DNA from: Zhengella sp020637775
Lineage (GTDB): Bacteria > Pseudomonadota > Alphaproteobacteria > Rhizobiales > Rhizobiaceae
Assembly (NCBI RefSeq): GCF_041397485.1
Contig: NZ_JAWKWO010000003.1
Coordinates: forward strand, 434,001 to 498,000
Direction: 5' to 3'
Length of the DNA: 64,000 nt
Below are positions 51,659-60,755 of the stretch, in pieces. Position 1 is the first letter of the stretch. Each line of letters opens with the position of its first letter. The notes beneath the pieces were generated by a model, which saw only the letters and a list, made by a program, of their open reading frames with translations, was not told where the DNA came from and did no database searches. The position numbers and the translations under genes were made by a program.

Positions 51659-51923
51659 CGGTTTCGAGGGGCGCGGAGGCCTGCAACTTCCGCTGAAACC
51701 TGGTTTCCCTCGCGCGGTTTCACGGGGATGGTAAGTCTGCAACTTCCGCTGAAACCTGGTTTCCCTCACGCGGTTTCACGGGAATGGTAAGTCTGCAACT
51801 TCCGCTGAAACCTGGTTTCCCTCACGCGGCTTCACGGGGATGGTAAGTCTGCAACTTCCGCTGAAACCTGGTTTCCCTCACGCGGTTTCACGGGCGCGGA
51901 AGTCTGCAACTTCCGCTGAAACC
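51659..51923. repeat. 56-bp tandem repeat array (about 4.7 copies)
   Basis: Unit starts are at 51681, 51737, 51793, 51849 and 51904 (partial). Each begins CTGCAACTTCCGCTGAAACC and contains the dyad GAAACC-TG-GTTTC and a GCGGTTTCA arm complementary to the TGAAACC part, so each unit can fold. Internal units differ by one to three bases. The last full unit is 55 bp. The two outer flanks share a GCGCGGA variant where inner units have GATGGTAA. The array lies between the convergent DUF971 and universal-stress genes. It has no spacers, so it is not a CRISPR. Confidence 0.93.
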
Positions 51924-51930
51924 GCTTGGT

Positions 51931-52344
51931 TCACCGCACGACCATGACCGAGATGTCGGCATGGGTCGCCAGCCAGCCCGCATTCGACGTGAAGAAATGG
52001 TCCAGTACGCCCGGCACATGCGAGGCCATGACGACGAGGTCGGCGCCGCTGTCGTCAATGGCTTTCATGAGGGCCTTGTCGAGATCAATGGCCGGGTCGT
52101 GGCTCGTCATGGCAAGGGCACTGCAGTCCACGCCGGACTTGCCGGCCTGTTCGGCGGCGAAGGCTTCCAGCTTTCGGCCGAATTCCTCCGGCGTATGTGC
52201 CACGGCGCCGGGCGTGCCCGCCGTCACGCCGCAATAGACGATCCTGGCGCCTTCCGTTTTTGCCATGCGTGCAGCCAGTTCCAGCGATTTTTCCAGCTTT
52301 TCCGCATGGGCAAGGTCAACGGGAACGAGAATGGTGGAATACAT
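51931..52344 (-). CDS. Universal stress protein (UspA family)
   Basis: A 137-residue single Usp domain. It opens MYSTILVPVDLAHAEKLEKS and ends SNAGWLATHADISVMVVR. The ATP-binding G-x2-G-x9-G(S/T) loop is replaced (ASHVPGVLDHFF, then SNAG), so it probably belongs to the non-nucleotide-binding UspA type. The ATG at 52344 follows GGGAGG. It is a stress-related cytoplasmic protein. Its stop lies eight bases beyond the tandem repeats. Confidence 0.86.
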   Translation of the reverse strand: MYSTILVPVDLAHAEKLEKSLELAARMAKTEGARIVYCGVTAGTPGAVAHTPEEFGRKLEAFAAEQAGKSGVDCSALAMTSHDPAIDLDKALMKAIDDSGADLVVMASHVPGVLDHFFTSNAGWLATHADISVMVVR

Positions 52345-52500
52345 GGACTGTGCCTCCCTTATCATGGCCGCCGCAGCGGACGCCCTTGCTTCTCCAGTCA
52401 ATGACAAGGGTGCCACCGTGCATTGCGAATGGTCAAGAAACGGCACGAAATGCGACCTGAAGATGCCCCTGAGCGGCGAATGGGGCGAATTTGCCAGGGT

Positions 52501-52902
52501 TCAGTGCTTCTTCTGGTATTCGCCGACGGGCAAGCCTGCATCGCGCCAGGCGCCGAAACCGCCGGTGACATGGGCGACCGGTTCCAGGCCCATGTCCTGC
52601 AAGGTTTTCGTGGTCAGGGCCGAGCGCAGGCCCCCGGCACAGAAGAAGATGAAGCGCTTTCCGGATGCAAAAACGGGCTTGTGATAGGGGCTTTCGGGGT
52701 CGACCCAGAATTCCAGCATGCCACGCGGCGCATGCCAGGCGCCGGGAACGACGCCATCGCGCTGGAGTTCGCGCACGTCGCGAATGTCGACAAGCAGGAC
52801 ATTCTCGTCCTTGGCCGCCTCGGCGGCTTCCTGCGGCGACAATGCCACGATCTCGGCATCGGCCTCTTCAATCAACTCCTTGATCCCGCGCTTCAATTTC
52901 AC
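52501..52902 (-). CDS. Rhodanese-like protein
   Basis: A 133-residue single rhodanese domain. LLVDIRDVRELQRDGVVPGA is the entry motif. The active-site loop is FFCAGGLRS, with the persulfide Cys, and the end is GGFGAWRDAGLPV. It transfers sulfane sulfur, for example to cyanide or an acceptor protein. I take the GTG at 52902, which has GGGAG eight bases upstream; earlier in-frame starts give a cysteine-rich non-family extension. Confidence 0.86.
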   Translation of the reverse strand: MKLKRGIKELIEEADAEIVALSPQEAAEAAKDENVLLVDIRDVRELQRDGVVPGAWHAPRGMLEFWVDPESPYHKPVFASGKRFIFFCAGGLRSALTTKTLQDMGLEPVAHVTGGFGAWRDAGLPVGEYQKKH

Positions 52903-53017
52903 AGTGATATCTCCCTTGCTCCGAAACTGGCGGCGGGCAGGGTATGTCTGTCCGGCGGGGCTTGCAAGGCGGCAGCAGCAGGCGGCGCCATCATGGAAGG
53001 CGCCGCTCAAGGGAAGG

Positions 53018-53626
53018 TCAGTGACGCACGACGACCTTCGTGCCGACACCGGCCCTCTTGTAAAGATCGATCACGTCTTCGTTGGCCATGCGAATGCAGC
53101 CCGATGACATGGCCTGGCCGATGGTCCAGGGCTGGTTGGTGCCATGGATGCGATACAGCGTGGAGCCGATATAAAGGGCGCGGGCGCCAAGCGGATTGTT
53201 CGGGCCGCCTTCCATGTAGGCCGGCAGCTTGCGGCCCTTGCGCGCCTCGCGGGCGATCATCTGCTTGGGCGGCGTCCAGCCCGGCCATTCGGCCTTGCGG
53301 GTCACCCGGTGGCTACCCTGCCAGGTGAAGCCGTCGCGGCCGACACCGACGGCATATTTCAGCGCCTTGCCATTGCCGAGCCCGTAATACAGGCGGCGTT
53401 CGGACGTATCGACGAGGATGGTGTTCGCGGGCAGGTCGGAGCGAACCGTCTGGCGCGGGATCGGCGACTTGTCAGATGCATGGCGGCCGTGGCGCACGCG
53501 CGGCTGGCCGCCACGAATGAACTGGGCAAAGCCCGATTCGGCCTGGGCCTGGGCGGTGAGCGAAAAGGTTACGGGAGCCGAAAGGCCGAATACGAGAGCG
53601 AACAGGGAGAGAAGACGCAACAGCAT
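53018..53626 (-). CDS. L,D-transpeptidase (ErfK/YbiS type)
   Basis: A 202-residue secreted enzyme. The signal peptide ends in LTAQAQA. The YkuD domain begins near residue 67 (TILVDTSERRLYYGLGNGKA). The active site is HGTNQPWTIGQAMSSGCIRM, with His and Cys catalytic. It makes 3-3 peptidoglycan crosslinks or attaches outer-membrane proteins to the wall. It is divergent from the GH25 lipoprotein, with the six iterons between. Confidence 0.92.
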   Translation of the reverse strand: MLLRLLSLFALVFGLSAPVTFSLTAQAQAESGFAQFIRGGQPRVRHGRHASDKSPIPRQTVRSDLPANTILVDTSERRLYYGLGNGKALKYAVGVGRDGFTWQGSHRVTRKAEWPGWTPPKQMIAREARKGRKLPAYMEGGPNNPLGARALYIGSTLYRIHGTNQPWTIGQAMSSGCIRMANEDVIDLYKRAGVGTKVVVRH

Positions 53627-53710
53627 GGGAAGAGGTTCCAGGTTTCAAACGGCGGTCAACGGTGAAGCCCGATCAACATGCCAAGCTGGCAGTCACAGTC
53701 AATGACCCTC

Positions 53711-53860
53711 GTCACAAAAGGTGACGGATTGTCTTGTCACAAAAGGTGACGGATTGTCTTGTCACAAAAGGTGACGGTTTGTGCTGTCGCGAAGGCTGAC
53801 GGGCCGTCCTGGCGGGAGCGGTCACAGCCCGTCCTGTCGTCGAGGCTCCCTGCAAGTCCT
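53711..53860. repeat. Six 25-bp iterons, GTCAC-N5-GTGAC dyads
   Basis: Consecutive 25-bp units start at 53711, 53736, 53761, 53786, 53811 and 53836. The first two are identical, the third differs at the end, and the last three are progressively degenerate. The first three contain the inverted repeat GTCAC-AAAAG-GTGAC. A further imperfect GTCAC-N5-ATGAC occurs at 53692-53706. The array occupies the promoter region shared by the divergent L,D-transpeptidase and GH25 genes. The spacing puts dyads on one helix face about every 2.4 turns. Confidence 0.9.
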
Positions 53861-53956
53861 TGCCCATGGTGCGGAGCGTCAAGGTTAATTTCGCATTTGC
53901 GATTTATTATTCATTGCCCGGTAACCCTTGCATCATGTGCCCGGCTGCCAGGGCGC

Positions 53957-54961
53957 ATGAAATTCCAACCGTGTCCCGCGTTCCTTTCAAGGGTGCCCCG
54001 CGTGCGTCATTTCGCGACCTGTGCCTGTATTGCCGCTCTCTTCATCTCCGGTTGCACGTCGTCTGGTGTCGATGCGCTGGATCCCGCACCTGGCATGATC
54101 ACCGGTTCCATCGGCGTGCCGACGCCGGCTGCGAAGGTGGGGCGCCCGGACGCGCAGGACGGGCAAGCCGCCGCCCATGCCGAACCAGAGGCCGAAACGC
54201 GGCGCCAGATCGCGGCGCTGGCAGCGCCACGGGTGCCTGAAAAGGCGGTCAAGGCGATCGAGCGGTCAATCCGCAAGCCCCGGTTCTCCGATGCCAAGCC
54301 GGTGAATTTCGGCCGTATCGAGCCGGAGGATTATCCGGTTCACGGGGTGGATGTCTCACGCTGGCAGGGCGAGATCGATTGGCTGAAGCTGAAGAAGCAG
54401 GGCGCCAACTTCGTTTATATCAAGGCCACCGAGGGCGGAGACCATCTCGATCCCAGCTTCATGCGCAACTGGCGCGGGGCCGAAAAGGCAGGCATCGCGC
54501 GCGGTGCCTATCATTTCTTCTACTGGTGCACGATCGCGGAAGTGCAGGCCGACTGGTTCATCCAGAACGTGCCGAAGGAAAAGGGCACATTGCCGCCGGT
54601 GATCGACGTGGAGTGGAACGCCCATTCCAGGACCTGTCCGAAGCGCCCGTCACGCGACGTGGTGCTGGCCAAGATGAAGGTGTTCATGAAGAAGATCGAA
54701 CGCCACTACGGCCAGCAGCCGGTGATCTACACGGCGCCCGATTTCTACAGCGACAACCTGAAAGGCCAGTTCAAGGACCATTCGTTCTGGCTTCGCGCCG
54801 TGGCCGAACATCCCAGCAAGGTCTATCCCGGCCGGGACTTCGCGTTCTGGCAGTATTCCGGCACGGGCCTGGCCTCCGGTGTCGACAATCACATCGACCT
54901 GAACGCCTTCAACGGTTCCAAGGACGGCTGGCAGGCCTGGTTGAGGAAGCGAACGCGGTGA
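53957..54961 (+). CDS. GH25 muramidase-like lipoprotein
   Basis: A 334-residue protein. The signal peptide carries the lipobox LFISGC, so it is probably a lipoprotein. A Pro/Ala-rich linker follows, then a GH25 lysozyme domain (about 130-330): HGVDVSRWQGEIDW holds the first catalytic Asp, ANFVYIKATEGG follows, and PPVIDVEWN has the DxE pair. It should cleave the MurNAc-GlcNAc bond. The ATG at 53957 is the best start with a signal peptide. The promoter lies in or next to the 25-bp iterons. Confidence 0.88.
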   Translation: MKFQPCPAFLSRVPRVRHFATCACIAALFISGCTSSGVDALDPAPGMITGSIGVPTPAAKVGRPDAQDGQAAAHAEPEAETRRQIAALAAPRVPEKAVKAIERSIRKPRFSDAKPVNFGRIEPEDYPVHGVDVSRWQGEIDWLKLKKQGANFVYIKATEGGDHLDPSFMRNWRGAEKAGIARGAYHFFYWCTIAEVQADWFIQNVPKEKGTLPPVIDVEWNAHSRTCPKRPSRDVVLAKMKVFMKKIERHYGQQPVIYTAPDFYSDNLKGQFKDHSFWLRAVAEHPSKVYPGRDFAFWQYSGTGLASGVDNHIDLNAFNGSKDGWQAWLRKRTR

Positions 54962-55003
54962 ACGGGGCGGCCGGCCCCGTTGCCGCTTCCCACCGGGGCA
55001 GGC

Positions 55004-56623
55004 TCAGCCCAGGTTCAGTTCCTTGAAGAAGTCGTTGCCCTTGTCGTCGATGACGATGAAGGCCGGGAAGTCGACCACCTCGATGCGCCAGATGGCTTCC
55101 ATGCCCAGCTCGGGATATTCGACCACCTCCACCTTCTTGATGCAGTCCTGCGCAAGGCGGGCGGCAGGGCCGCCGATGGAGCCGAGATAGAAGCCGTGAT
55201 GGCGGGCGCAGGCATCGCGCACCTGGCGTGAGCGGTTGCCCTTTGCCAGCATGACCATGGAGCCGCCGAAGGACTGGAACTGGTCGACGTAACTGTCCAT
55301 GCGGCCGGCCGTGGTGGGGCCGAAAGAGCCGGATGCATAGCCTTCCGGCGTCTTGGCCGGGCCGGCATAGTAGATCGGATGGTTCTTGAAATAGTCCGGC
55401 ATCGGCTCGCCGTTTTCCAGCCGCTCGCGGATCTTGGCGTGGGCCAGGTCACGCGCCACGATGATCGGGCCGGTAAGCGAAAGGCGGGTCTTGACCGGGT
55501 GCTTCGTCAGTTCCGCGAGGATGTCGCTCATCGGCTGGTTCAGGTCGACCTTCACGACATGTTCGGAGAGTGCCGCCTCGTCGATCTCCGGCATGTATTT
55601 GCCCGGATCGGTTTCCAGCTTCTCAAGGAAGATGCCGTCCTTGGTGATCTTGCCGAGCGCCTGACGGTCGGCGGAACAGGAAACACCGAGACCGATGGGC
55701 AGGGACGCGCCGTGGCGGGGCAGGCGGATGACGCGCACATCGTGGCAGAAATACTTGCCGCCGAATTGCGCGCCGACACCCATCTGCTGGGTCAACTTGT
55801 GGATCTCGGCCTCCATGTCCAGATCGCGGAAGGCGTGGCCGGTCTCGGAGCCCTGTGTGGGCAGTCCGTCGAGATAGCGGGCGGAGGCAAGCTTGACCGT
55901 CTTGAGATTCATTTCAGCCGAGGTGCCGCCAATGACGATGGCCAGGTGATAGGGCGGGCAGGCGGCTGTGCCGAGCGTCAGGATCTTCTCCTTGAGGAAG
56001 TCGATCAACCGGTCGTGGGTAAGCAGCGAGGGCGTGCCCTGATAGAGAAAGGTCTTGTTGGCCGAGCCGCCACCCTTGGCCATGAACAGGAACTTGTAGG
56101 CGTCCTCGCCTTCCTCGTAGATGTCGATCTGGGCGGGCAGGTTGTTCTTCGTGTTCTTTTCCTCGAACATCGCAAGCGGTGCGAGCTGGGAATAGCGCAG
56201 GTTCTTGCGCTCATAGGCGTCGAGAACGCCGTGGCCGAGCGCCTCGGCATCGCCGCCTTCGGTCCACACGCGGCGGCCCTTCTTGCCCATGATGATCGCC
56301 GTTCCGGTGTCCTGGCACATGGGCAGCACGCCGCCGGCGGCGATATTGGCATTCTTCAGCAGGTCATAGGCGACGAAGCGGTCGTTCTCGGTGGCTTCCG
56401 GGTCTTCCAGGATCTTCGCAAGCTGGGCCAGGTGGCCGGGGCGCAGAAGGTGGTTGATGTCGGCGAAGGCCGCCTCGGAGAGCAGGCGCAGACCCTCCGG
56501 CTCCAAGGTCAGAACCTCCTGGCCCTTGAACGTGTCCACCGAAACGAAATCGGACGTGAGCTTGCGCCAGGGCGTTTCGTCCTTTGCAAGCGGAAAAAGG
56601 TCAGCGGTAAAGGTCTCGGCCAT
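55004..56623 (-). CDS. Fumarate hydratase, class I (iron-sulfur)
   Basis: A 539-residue enzyme of the TCA cycle that interconverts fumarate and malate. Class I landmarks are PMCQDTGTAI with cluster Cys103, GTAACPPYHLAIVIGG, and GVSCSADRQALG. The C-terminal domain has GSFGPTTAGRMDSYVDQFQ and GNRSRQVRDACARHHGFYLG. The [4Fe-4S] enzyme is sensitive to oxygen and superoxide. The ATG at 56623 follows GGAG; the longer frame to 56800 is not family-like. It stands alone, divergent from the TadG-like gene. Confidence 0.94.
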   Translation of the reverse strand: MAETFTADLFPLAKDETPWRKLTSDFVSVDTFKGQEVLTLEPEGLRLLSEAAFADINHLLRPGHLAQLAKILEDPEATENDRFVAYDLLKNANIAAGGVLPMCQDTGTAIIMGKKGRRVWTEGGDAEALGHGVLDAYERKNLRYSQLAPLAMFEEKNTKNNLPAQIDIYEEGEDAYKFLFMAKGGGSANKTFLYQGTPSLLTHDRLIDFLKEKILTLGTAACPPYHLAIVIGGTSAEMNLKTVKLASARYLDGLPTQGSETGHAFRDLDMEAEIHKLTQQMGVGAQFGGKYFCHDVRVIRLPRHGASLPIGLGVSCSADRQALGKITKDGIFLEKLETDPGKYMPEIDEAALSEHVVKVDLNQPMSDILAELTKHPVKTRLSLTGPIIVARDLAHAKIRERLENGEPMPDYFKNHPIYYAGPAKTPEGYASGSFGPTTAGRMDSYVDQFQSFGGSMVMLAKGNRSRQVRDACARHHGFYLGSIGGPAARLAQDCIKKVEVVEYPELGMEAIWRIEVVDFPAFIVIDDKGNDFFKELNLG

Positions 56624-56890
56624 GTTGTCAGCTCCGATGGCATTGCTGCGAAGTTGGCCCTGTTTAGCGGACCGGCGCGCAAAATCCAGCCCATCGAAAG
56701 GCCGATGCGCTTGCCGGACGCGGCGGAGCCGCGCGGCAGCGGCGGGGATGCGCGATAAATCGATACTCCATGAAATACTAAAACTAGTGTTGATCCACAA
56801 AACAACCTAAAGTTTACCTTTCCGGTGAACCGGGTGTTTGCAGTTTGCGGGTATCGGATAGTCAGTGTGCGGCTATCCTGGGGGTATGGG

Positions 56891-58321
56891 ATGAACATCC
56901 AAAGCAAACTCATGCAATTCGCCAGAGCGCGAGGTGGCAATGTCGCGATCACCTTCGCCATCATGATGGTTCCGCTGCTCGGCAGCATCGTCCTGGCCGT
57001 GGACTATTCGAACATGGAGCGGACGCGTGACAGGCTTCAGAACGCGTCCGATGCGGGCGCGCTGATGGCCGCGCGCTATTATGAAGACAACGGTAAAATG
57101 CCCGATGAAAAGGCCGTCAAGCAGTTCATCAAGGCCAATACCGAGGTTGATTCGGTGGATTTGACCCGGCTGAAGCGGGGAGCCAACGGCCAGATCTATG
57201 TCACCGTGAAGGCGCCATACGATCCCTTCATCATGCAGGCGATCTGGGACAGGGACTATACGATCAAGGTGAAGAGCGTGTCCGTGGCGGGCCAGGACCA
57301 GATCATCGAGGTGGCGATGGCGCTGGACACGACGGAATCCATGATCAATGACGGCAAACTCGACGGGCTGAAAAAGGCGGCGACGAACTTTACCAACACG
57401 TTGTTTGATGCCGCGACCGGGAATTCCGAAATCAAGATCGGAATTGTCCCCTTCAATGTCTATGTCAATGTCGGTCTTCAATACAGGAATGAAAAGTGGC
57501 TCAAACTTCCCGACGCTGGTAGTCGGCTTTGGTACACTGAATACAAGGAACAAGTAAAAGACCCTGATACTTGCCGAAAGGAGTATGTCAACAGGGATGG
57601 GGTGCTGAGTTATGAAGAAGTCTGCGATTACAAATGGACTGGAAATATTATTCGCGAAGATCTCGAATGGAATGGATGTGTCGGTTCACGAGGTACAAAT
57701 GCTGACCGGATTGCGCTGGAAGACGAGACAACTGACCTCGTCAGTTGGCCGGAAGTCCGACGCTTTCCCGCACTTCCTGGCGCGCGGTGTGGTGATCCAC
57801 TTCTTCCCCTGACCAAGAAAAAGCAGGATGTCCTCGATGCGATCGACAATTTGTGGGTCTATTCCAGAACCTATATTGCAGATGGCGTGATGTGGGGGCT
57901 TCGCATCCTCTCTTCCGTTGCCCCCTTCAGCGAGGGTGCCGATCAGACCGAGTCCGGAAATGGCCAGGTTCGCAAGATCCTCATCGTCATGTCGGATGGC
58001 GACAACACCCTGGCACCGAGGATGGATAATTCCATCTACAACGCTTTCCACGAAGCAACGTACAAGGACGAAAATAGATTGGTGTCCGATCCCACGATCG
58101 GTGACGAATGGACGCGTGAGGCCTGCGAGCATGCCAAGAGCCGCGGCGTGGAAATCTTCTCCATCGCCTATGGCACCGAAGTGTCGGCGAGCGGAAAGAA
58201 GGTTCTCAAGGACTGCGCCTCGTCGGGTGCCCATTTCTTCGACGCCAAGTCGGCCAGTGCCCTCGATACGACCTTCCAGAAGATTGCCGAGGCCCTGACG
58301 CGGCTGCGGCTCGTGAAGTAA
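56891..58321 (+). CDS. TadG-like pilus/envelope protein with von Willebrand A domain
   Basis: A 476-residue protein. One N-terminal helix (about 17-40, VAITFAIMMVPLLGSIVLAV) belongs to a TadE/TadG motif region (GGNVAITF, NASDAGALMAAR). The von Willebrand A domain follows, with the MIDAS motif DTTES in MALDTTESM and later VMSDGDNTLAP. Between is a cysteine-bearing, AT-richer segment at about 57510-57720 whose residues (DTCRKEY, EVCDYKW, NGCVGS) do not look like the core. Tad systems build Flp pili and TadG is a minor component; no other tad genes are nearby. GGGG precedes the ATG. Confidence 0.88.
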   Translation: MNIQSKLMQFARARGGNVAITFAIMMVPLLGSIVLAVDYSNMERTRDRLQNASDAGALMAARYYEDNGKMPDEKAVKQFIKANTEVDSVDLTRLKRGANGQIYVTVKAPYDPFIMQAIWDRDYTIKVKSVSVAGQDQIIEVAMALDTTESMINDGKLDGLKKAATNFTNTLFDAATGNSEIKIGIVPFNVYVNVGLQYRNEKWLKLPDAGSRLWYTEYKEQVKDPDTCRKEYVNRDGVLSYEEVCDYKWTGNIIREDLEWNGCVGSRGTNADRIALEDETTDLVSWPEVRRFPALPGARCGDPLLPLTKKKQDVLDAIDNLWVYSRTYIADGVMWGLRILSSVAPFSEGADQTESGNGQVRKILIVMSDGDNTLAPRMDNSIYNAFHEATYKDENRLVSDPTIGDEWTREACEHAKSRGVEIFSIAYGTEVSASGKKVLKDCASSGAHFFDAKSASALDTTFQKIAEALTRLRLVK

Positions 58322-58391
58322 CGCGCCTGGCCGCAGCCACGGTCTCCTGTCGGAGGCTGTTCAGAAGACAGGCGCTTCTGGGAAGAATGCC

Positions 58392-58422
58392 GGCCGGTCT
58401 GTACATGCGGGCTGGCCTTTTT
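58392..58422 (+). terminator. Probable rho-independent terminator after the TadG-like gene
   Basis: GGCCGG (58392-58397) pairs with CTGGCC (58412-58417, one G-T pair) around a 14-base loop, followed by TTTTT. It lies about 70 bases after the stop at 58321. The rest of the gap to 58591 shows no gene. Confidence 0.45.
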
Positions 58423-58590
58423 CACGTGATCGTCAGCGGCAAGGTGCTACTTTTGGCGGCTCCGGCCTTAACGAATTCGATTCAAATCCGTATCATTCTG
58501 GGATAGACAAAGCCGGCGCGGGCACTGAGCCCGGCCGATCAACGCCCGCATCGCCGACGGGCACGCCAGCCAGCCCGGGAACCTGACTTG

Positions 58591-60459
58591 ATGATACGCG
58601 CCTTCTCCTCCCGCCTATGCCTTGCCGCCGTCATGGCCTTTTCAGGCTTTCTTGCGCTGCCGGCCAGTCCCGCCCAAGCCCAGGACAATTGGTTGTCGCG
58701 CATCATCCGTGGGCGGTTCGAGACGGACAGCCGGGAGAGGGAGCGGGCGGCTGCCCAGGAAAGACAGAAGAAGAGACCGGTTGCCTCGCTGCCGAAAGTC
58801 TCCGCGCCACGCTATTTCAATTACCAGGCGACGTCGCCCGTGCGTGTCGAATTCGGCAAGATCCTTGCCGCGGCCAGTGCCGTCAGCGCGCTTTCCCTGC
58901 CCGGCGGCGCAAGCTTCACGGCAGCCGCGCCGGCGCTTGAGGGTTTCGACCTGACAGCAGACAAGGCCGATGCCGCGGCCATCGCGGCGCATTATGCCGC
59001 AAATCCGGATTTCATCTGGGTGTCCGGCTACGGGCCGAACGCCAAGGCGCGCGCGGCGCTGCGGGTGCTGGAAAACGCCGGCGACGAGGGGCTGGACGCC
59101 GAACACTATGGCGTCATCGCGCCAACGGAAGCCTTTTCCATGGATGACATGGCCGGCCGTTTGCAGGCGCTCATCCGCTTCGAGATGACGCTTTCGGCAC
59201 GGGTGCTGCGCTATGCGCGCGACGTGGCAGCGGGCCGTGTCGACCCCAACAAGCTTTCGGGCTATCATGACCTGCCGGTCCTGCCCTTCGATCCGAAGAA
59301 GGCGCTGGCGGATCTGGCTTCCACGACCGATGCCGGCACGTGGCTTGCCGAGCAGGCGCCGCATGGCGACGAATACAAGCGCCTGCGCGCTGCCATGGCA
59401 AAGATCCGGCGTGAGGCGGATGCCGATATCATCGTCGACAGCAAGCTGTTCCTGCGCCCCGGCGGCCAGAGCCCGGAATTCGCCAAGCTGATGGAAATCG
59501 TGTGGCGCGACGGAAATCCGGAGATCATGGCCGAGCATGGCCGCGCCATCATGGCCGCGCGCAGGAGCGATACCTATACCCAGGATCTGGTGCCGGTGGT
59601 CAAGGCCATCCAGAAGGCGCGGGGCCTCAATCCCGACGGTATCATCGGCCCGCGCACCGTGGCGGCGATCAGCCCGGTTTCCAAGGCGGAGCGGATGGAA
59701 AAGATCCGTCTGGCGCTGGAGCGGCTGCGCTGGCTGCCGCACGACCTGGGCGCGCGCCGCGTGTTCATCAACCAGCCGGAATTCCTGGTCCGCTATTACG
59801 AGCACGACAAGGTGAAGCTTTCGATGCGCGTGGTGGTGGGCAAGAAATCCAACCAGACCTCGTTCTTTTACGACGAGATCGAGCAGGTCGACTTCAACCC
59901 CTATTGGGGCGTTCCTCGCTCGATCATCGTCAACGAGATGCTGCCGCGTCTGGTCAACGATCCGGGCTATCTCGACAGGGCAGGATACGAGGTCACCGAT
60001 TCGAAGGGGCGGCGCATCCCGTCCTCGTCCATCGACTGGGGCGCGCATGGCGCCAACATTCCCTACAATGTGCGCCAGACGCCGGGCGAGGCCAATGCAC
60101 TGGGTGAATTGAAGATCCTGTTTCCCAACAAGCACGCCATCTACATGCATGACACGCCGTCGAAATCACTGTTCAATCGGGATTCGCGCGCCTTTTCGCA
60201 TGGCTGTGTGCGTTTGCAGAAACCGCGCGAAATGGCAGCGGCGGTGCTCGGCACCAGCATGGATGACATCCGGCGAGAGCTGGCCGCCGGGCATTCCTCG
60301 CGCAAGGTGCCGGTGAAGATCCCGGTCTATGTCGCCTATTTCACCGCCTGGCCGCAGGAAACCGGCGAAATCGGCTTCTTCACCGATGTCTATGGCCGCG
60401 ACGAATTCCTGACTCGGGCGCTGGATGCCGTGCGCGATGCGCGCGCGGCGGCGGGCTGA
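58591..60459 (+). CDS. Large L,D-transpeptidase with peptidoglycan-binding domain (YcbB/LdtD type)
   Basis: A 622-residue periplasmic enzyme. The signal peptide ends ASPAQAQ. A YcbB-type scaffold domain follows (about 100-310), then a PG_binding_1 domain near 340 (VKAIQKARGLNPDGIIGPRT). The catalytic YkuD domain (about 380-540) has the active site IYMHDTPSKSLF, then AFSHGCVRLQKP with the catalytic Cys. It forms 3-3 crosslinks that can replace the action of penicillin-binding proteins. The ATG at 58591 follows a TTG that is a less likely start. It is the second L,D-transpeptidase in 7 kb. Confidence 0.93.
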   Translation: MIRAFSSRLCLAAVMAFSGFLALPASPAQAQDNWLSRIIRGRFETDSRERERAAAQERQKKRPVASLPKVSAPRYFNYQATSPVRVEFGKILAAASAVSALSLPGGASFTAAAPALEGFDLTADKADAAAIAAHYAANPDFIWVSGYGPNAKARAALRVLENAGDEGLDAEHYGVIAPTEAFSMDDMAGRLQALIRFEMTLSARVLRYARDVAAGRVDPNKLSGYHDLPVLPFDPKKALADLASTTDAGTWLAEQAPHGDEYKRLRAAMAKIRREADADIIVDSKLFLRPGGQSPEFAKLMEIVWRDGNPEIMAEHGRAIMAARRSDTYTQDLVPVVKAIQKARGLNPDGIIGPRTVAAISPVSKAERMEKIRLALERLRWLPHDLGARRVFINQPEFLVRYYEHDKVKLSMRVVVGKKSNQTSFFYDEIEQVDFNPYWGVPRSIIVNEMLPRLVNDPGYLDRAGYEVTDSKGRRIPSSSIDWGAHGANIPYNVRQTPGEANALGELKILFPNKHAIYMHDTPSKSLFNRDSRAFSHGCVRLQKPREMAAAVLGTSMDDIRRELAAGHSSRKVPVKIPVYVAYFTAWPQETGEIGFFTDVYGRDEFLTRALDAVRDARAAAG

Positions 60460-60616
60460 CGGACTTCGACGGGTCTTCAAACGACGGACCGCAGGCTTCA
60501 GGTCTGCGGCTGTTGTCTGTCTGATGACAGGCAACCAACTTTCGGCGATGACGCGGCAGACCCGGCCGCGGGCTGCGACGCGAATCGCTTGAGACCACAT
60601 TTTCAAGACATGAGGA

Positions 60617-60691
60617 TGGTGGGCGCGACAGGGATTGAACCTGTGACCCCTCCCGTGTGAAGGGAGTGCTCTCCCGCTGAGCTACGCGCCC
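60617..60691 (-). tRNA. tRNA-Val (anticodon CAC)
   Basis: Read on the minus strand it folds as a cloverleaf. The acceptor stem is GGGCGCG/CGCGCCC. The D arm is GCTCAGCGGGAGAGC. The anticodon stem CTCCC/GGGAG encloses loop TTCACAC, with anticodon CAC. The T arm contains GGTTCAATCC. The discriminator is A and the CCA end is encoded. It reads GUG codons. Length 75 nt. Confidence 0.95.
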
Positions 60692-60755
60692 GGTCGGTTG
60701 CGGCGATGCGCCGCTGTCCGGTGCCGCGCGGTATACGAGGGCGCGGCGCGGGAAG

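Noticed and set aside
51659..51923. CRISPR array
   Set aside because: The whole 56-bp unit repeats. There are no unique spacers and no cas genes are near.
53711..53860. Plasmid or phage replication origin based on iterons
   Set aside because: No replication gene is near, and the setting is a normal chromosomal divergent promoter. A regulatory role is simpler.
55379..56758. 459-codon plus-strand open frame across the fumarase
   Set aside because: Antisense shadow. The fumarase reading has all cluster cysteines and family motifs.
58642..60150. 502-codon minus-strand open frame across the large L,D-transpeptidase
   Set aside because: Antisense shadow with His/Arg-rich, non-family translation.
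60489..60509. Hairpin CCGCAG/CTGCGG after the large L,D-transpeptidase as a terminator
   Set aside because: Stem of six with a long loop and no T tract; too weak to list.
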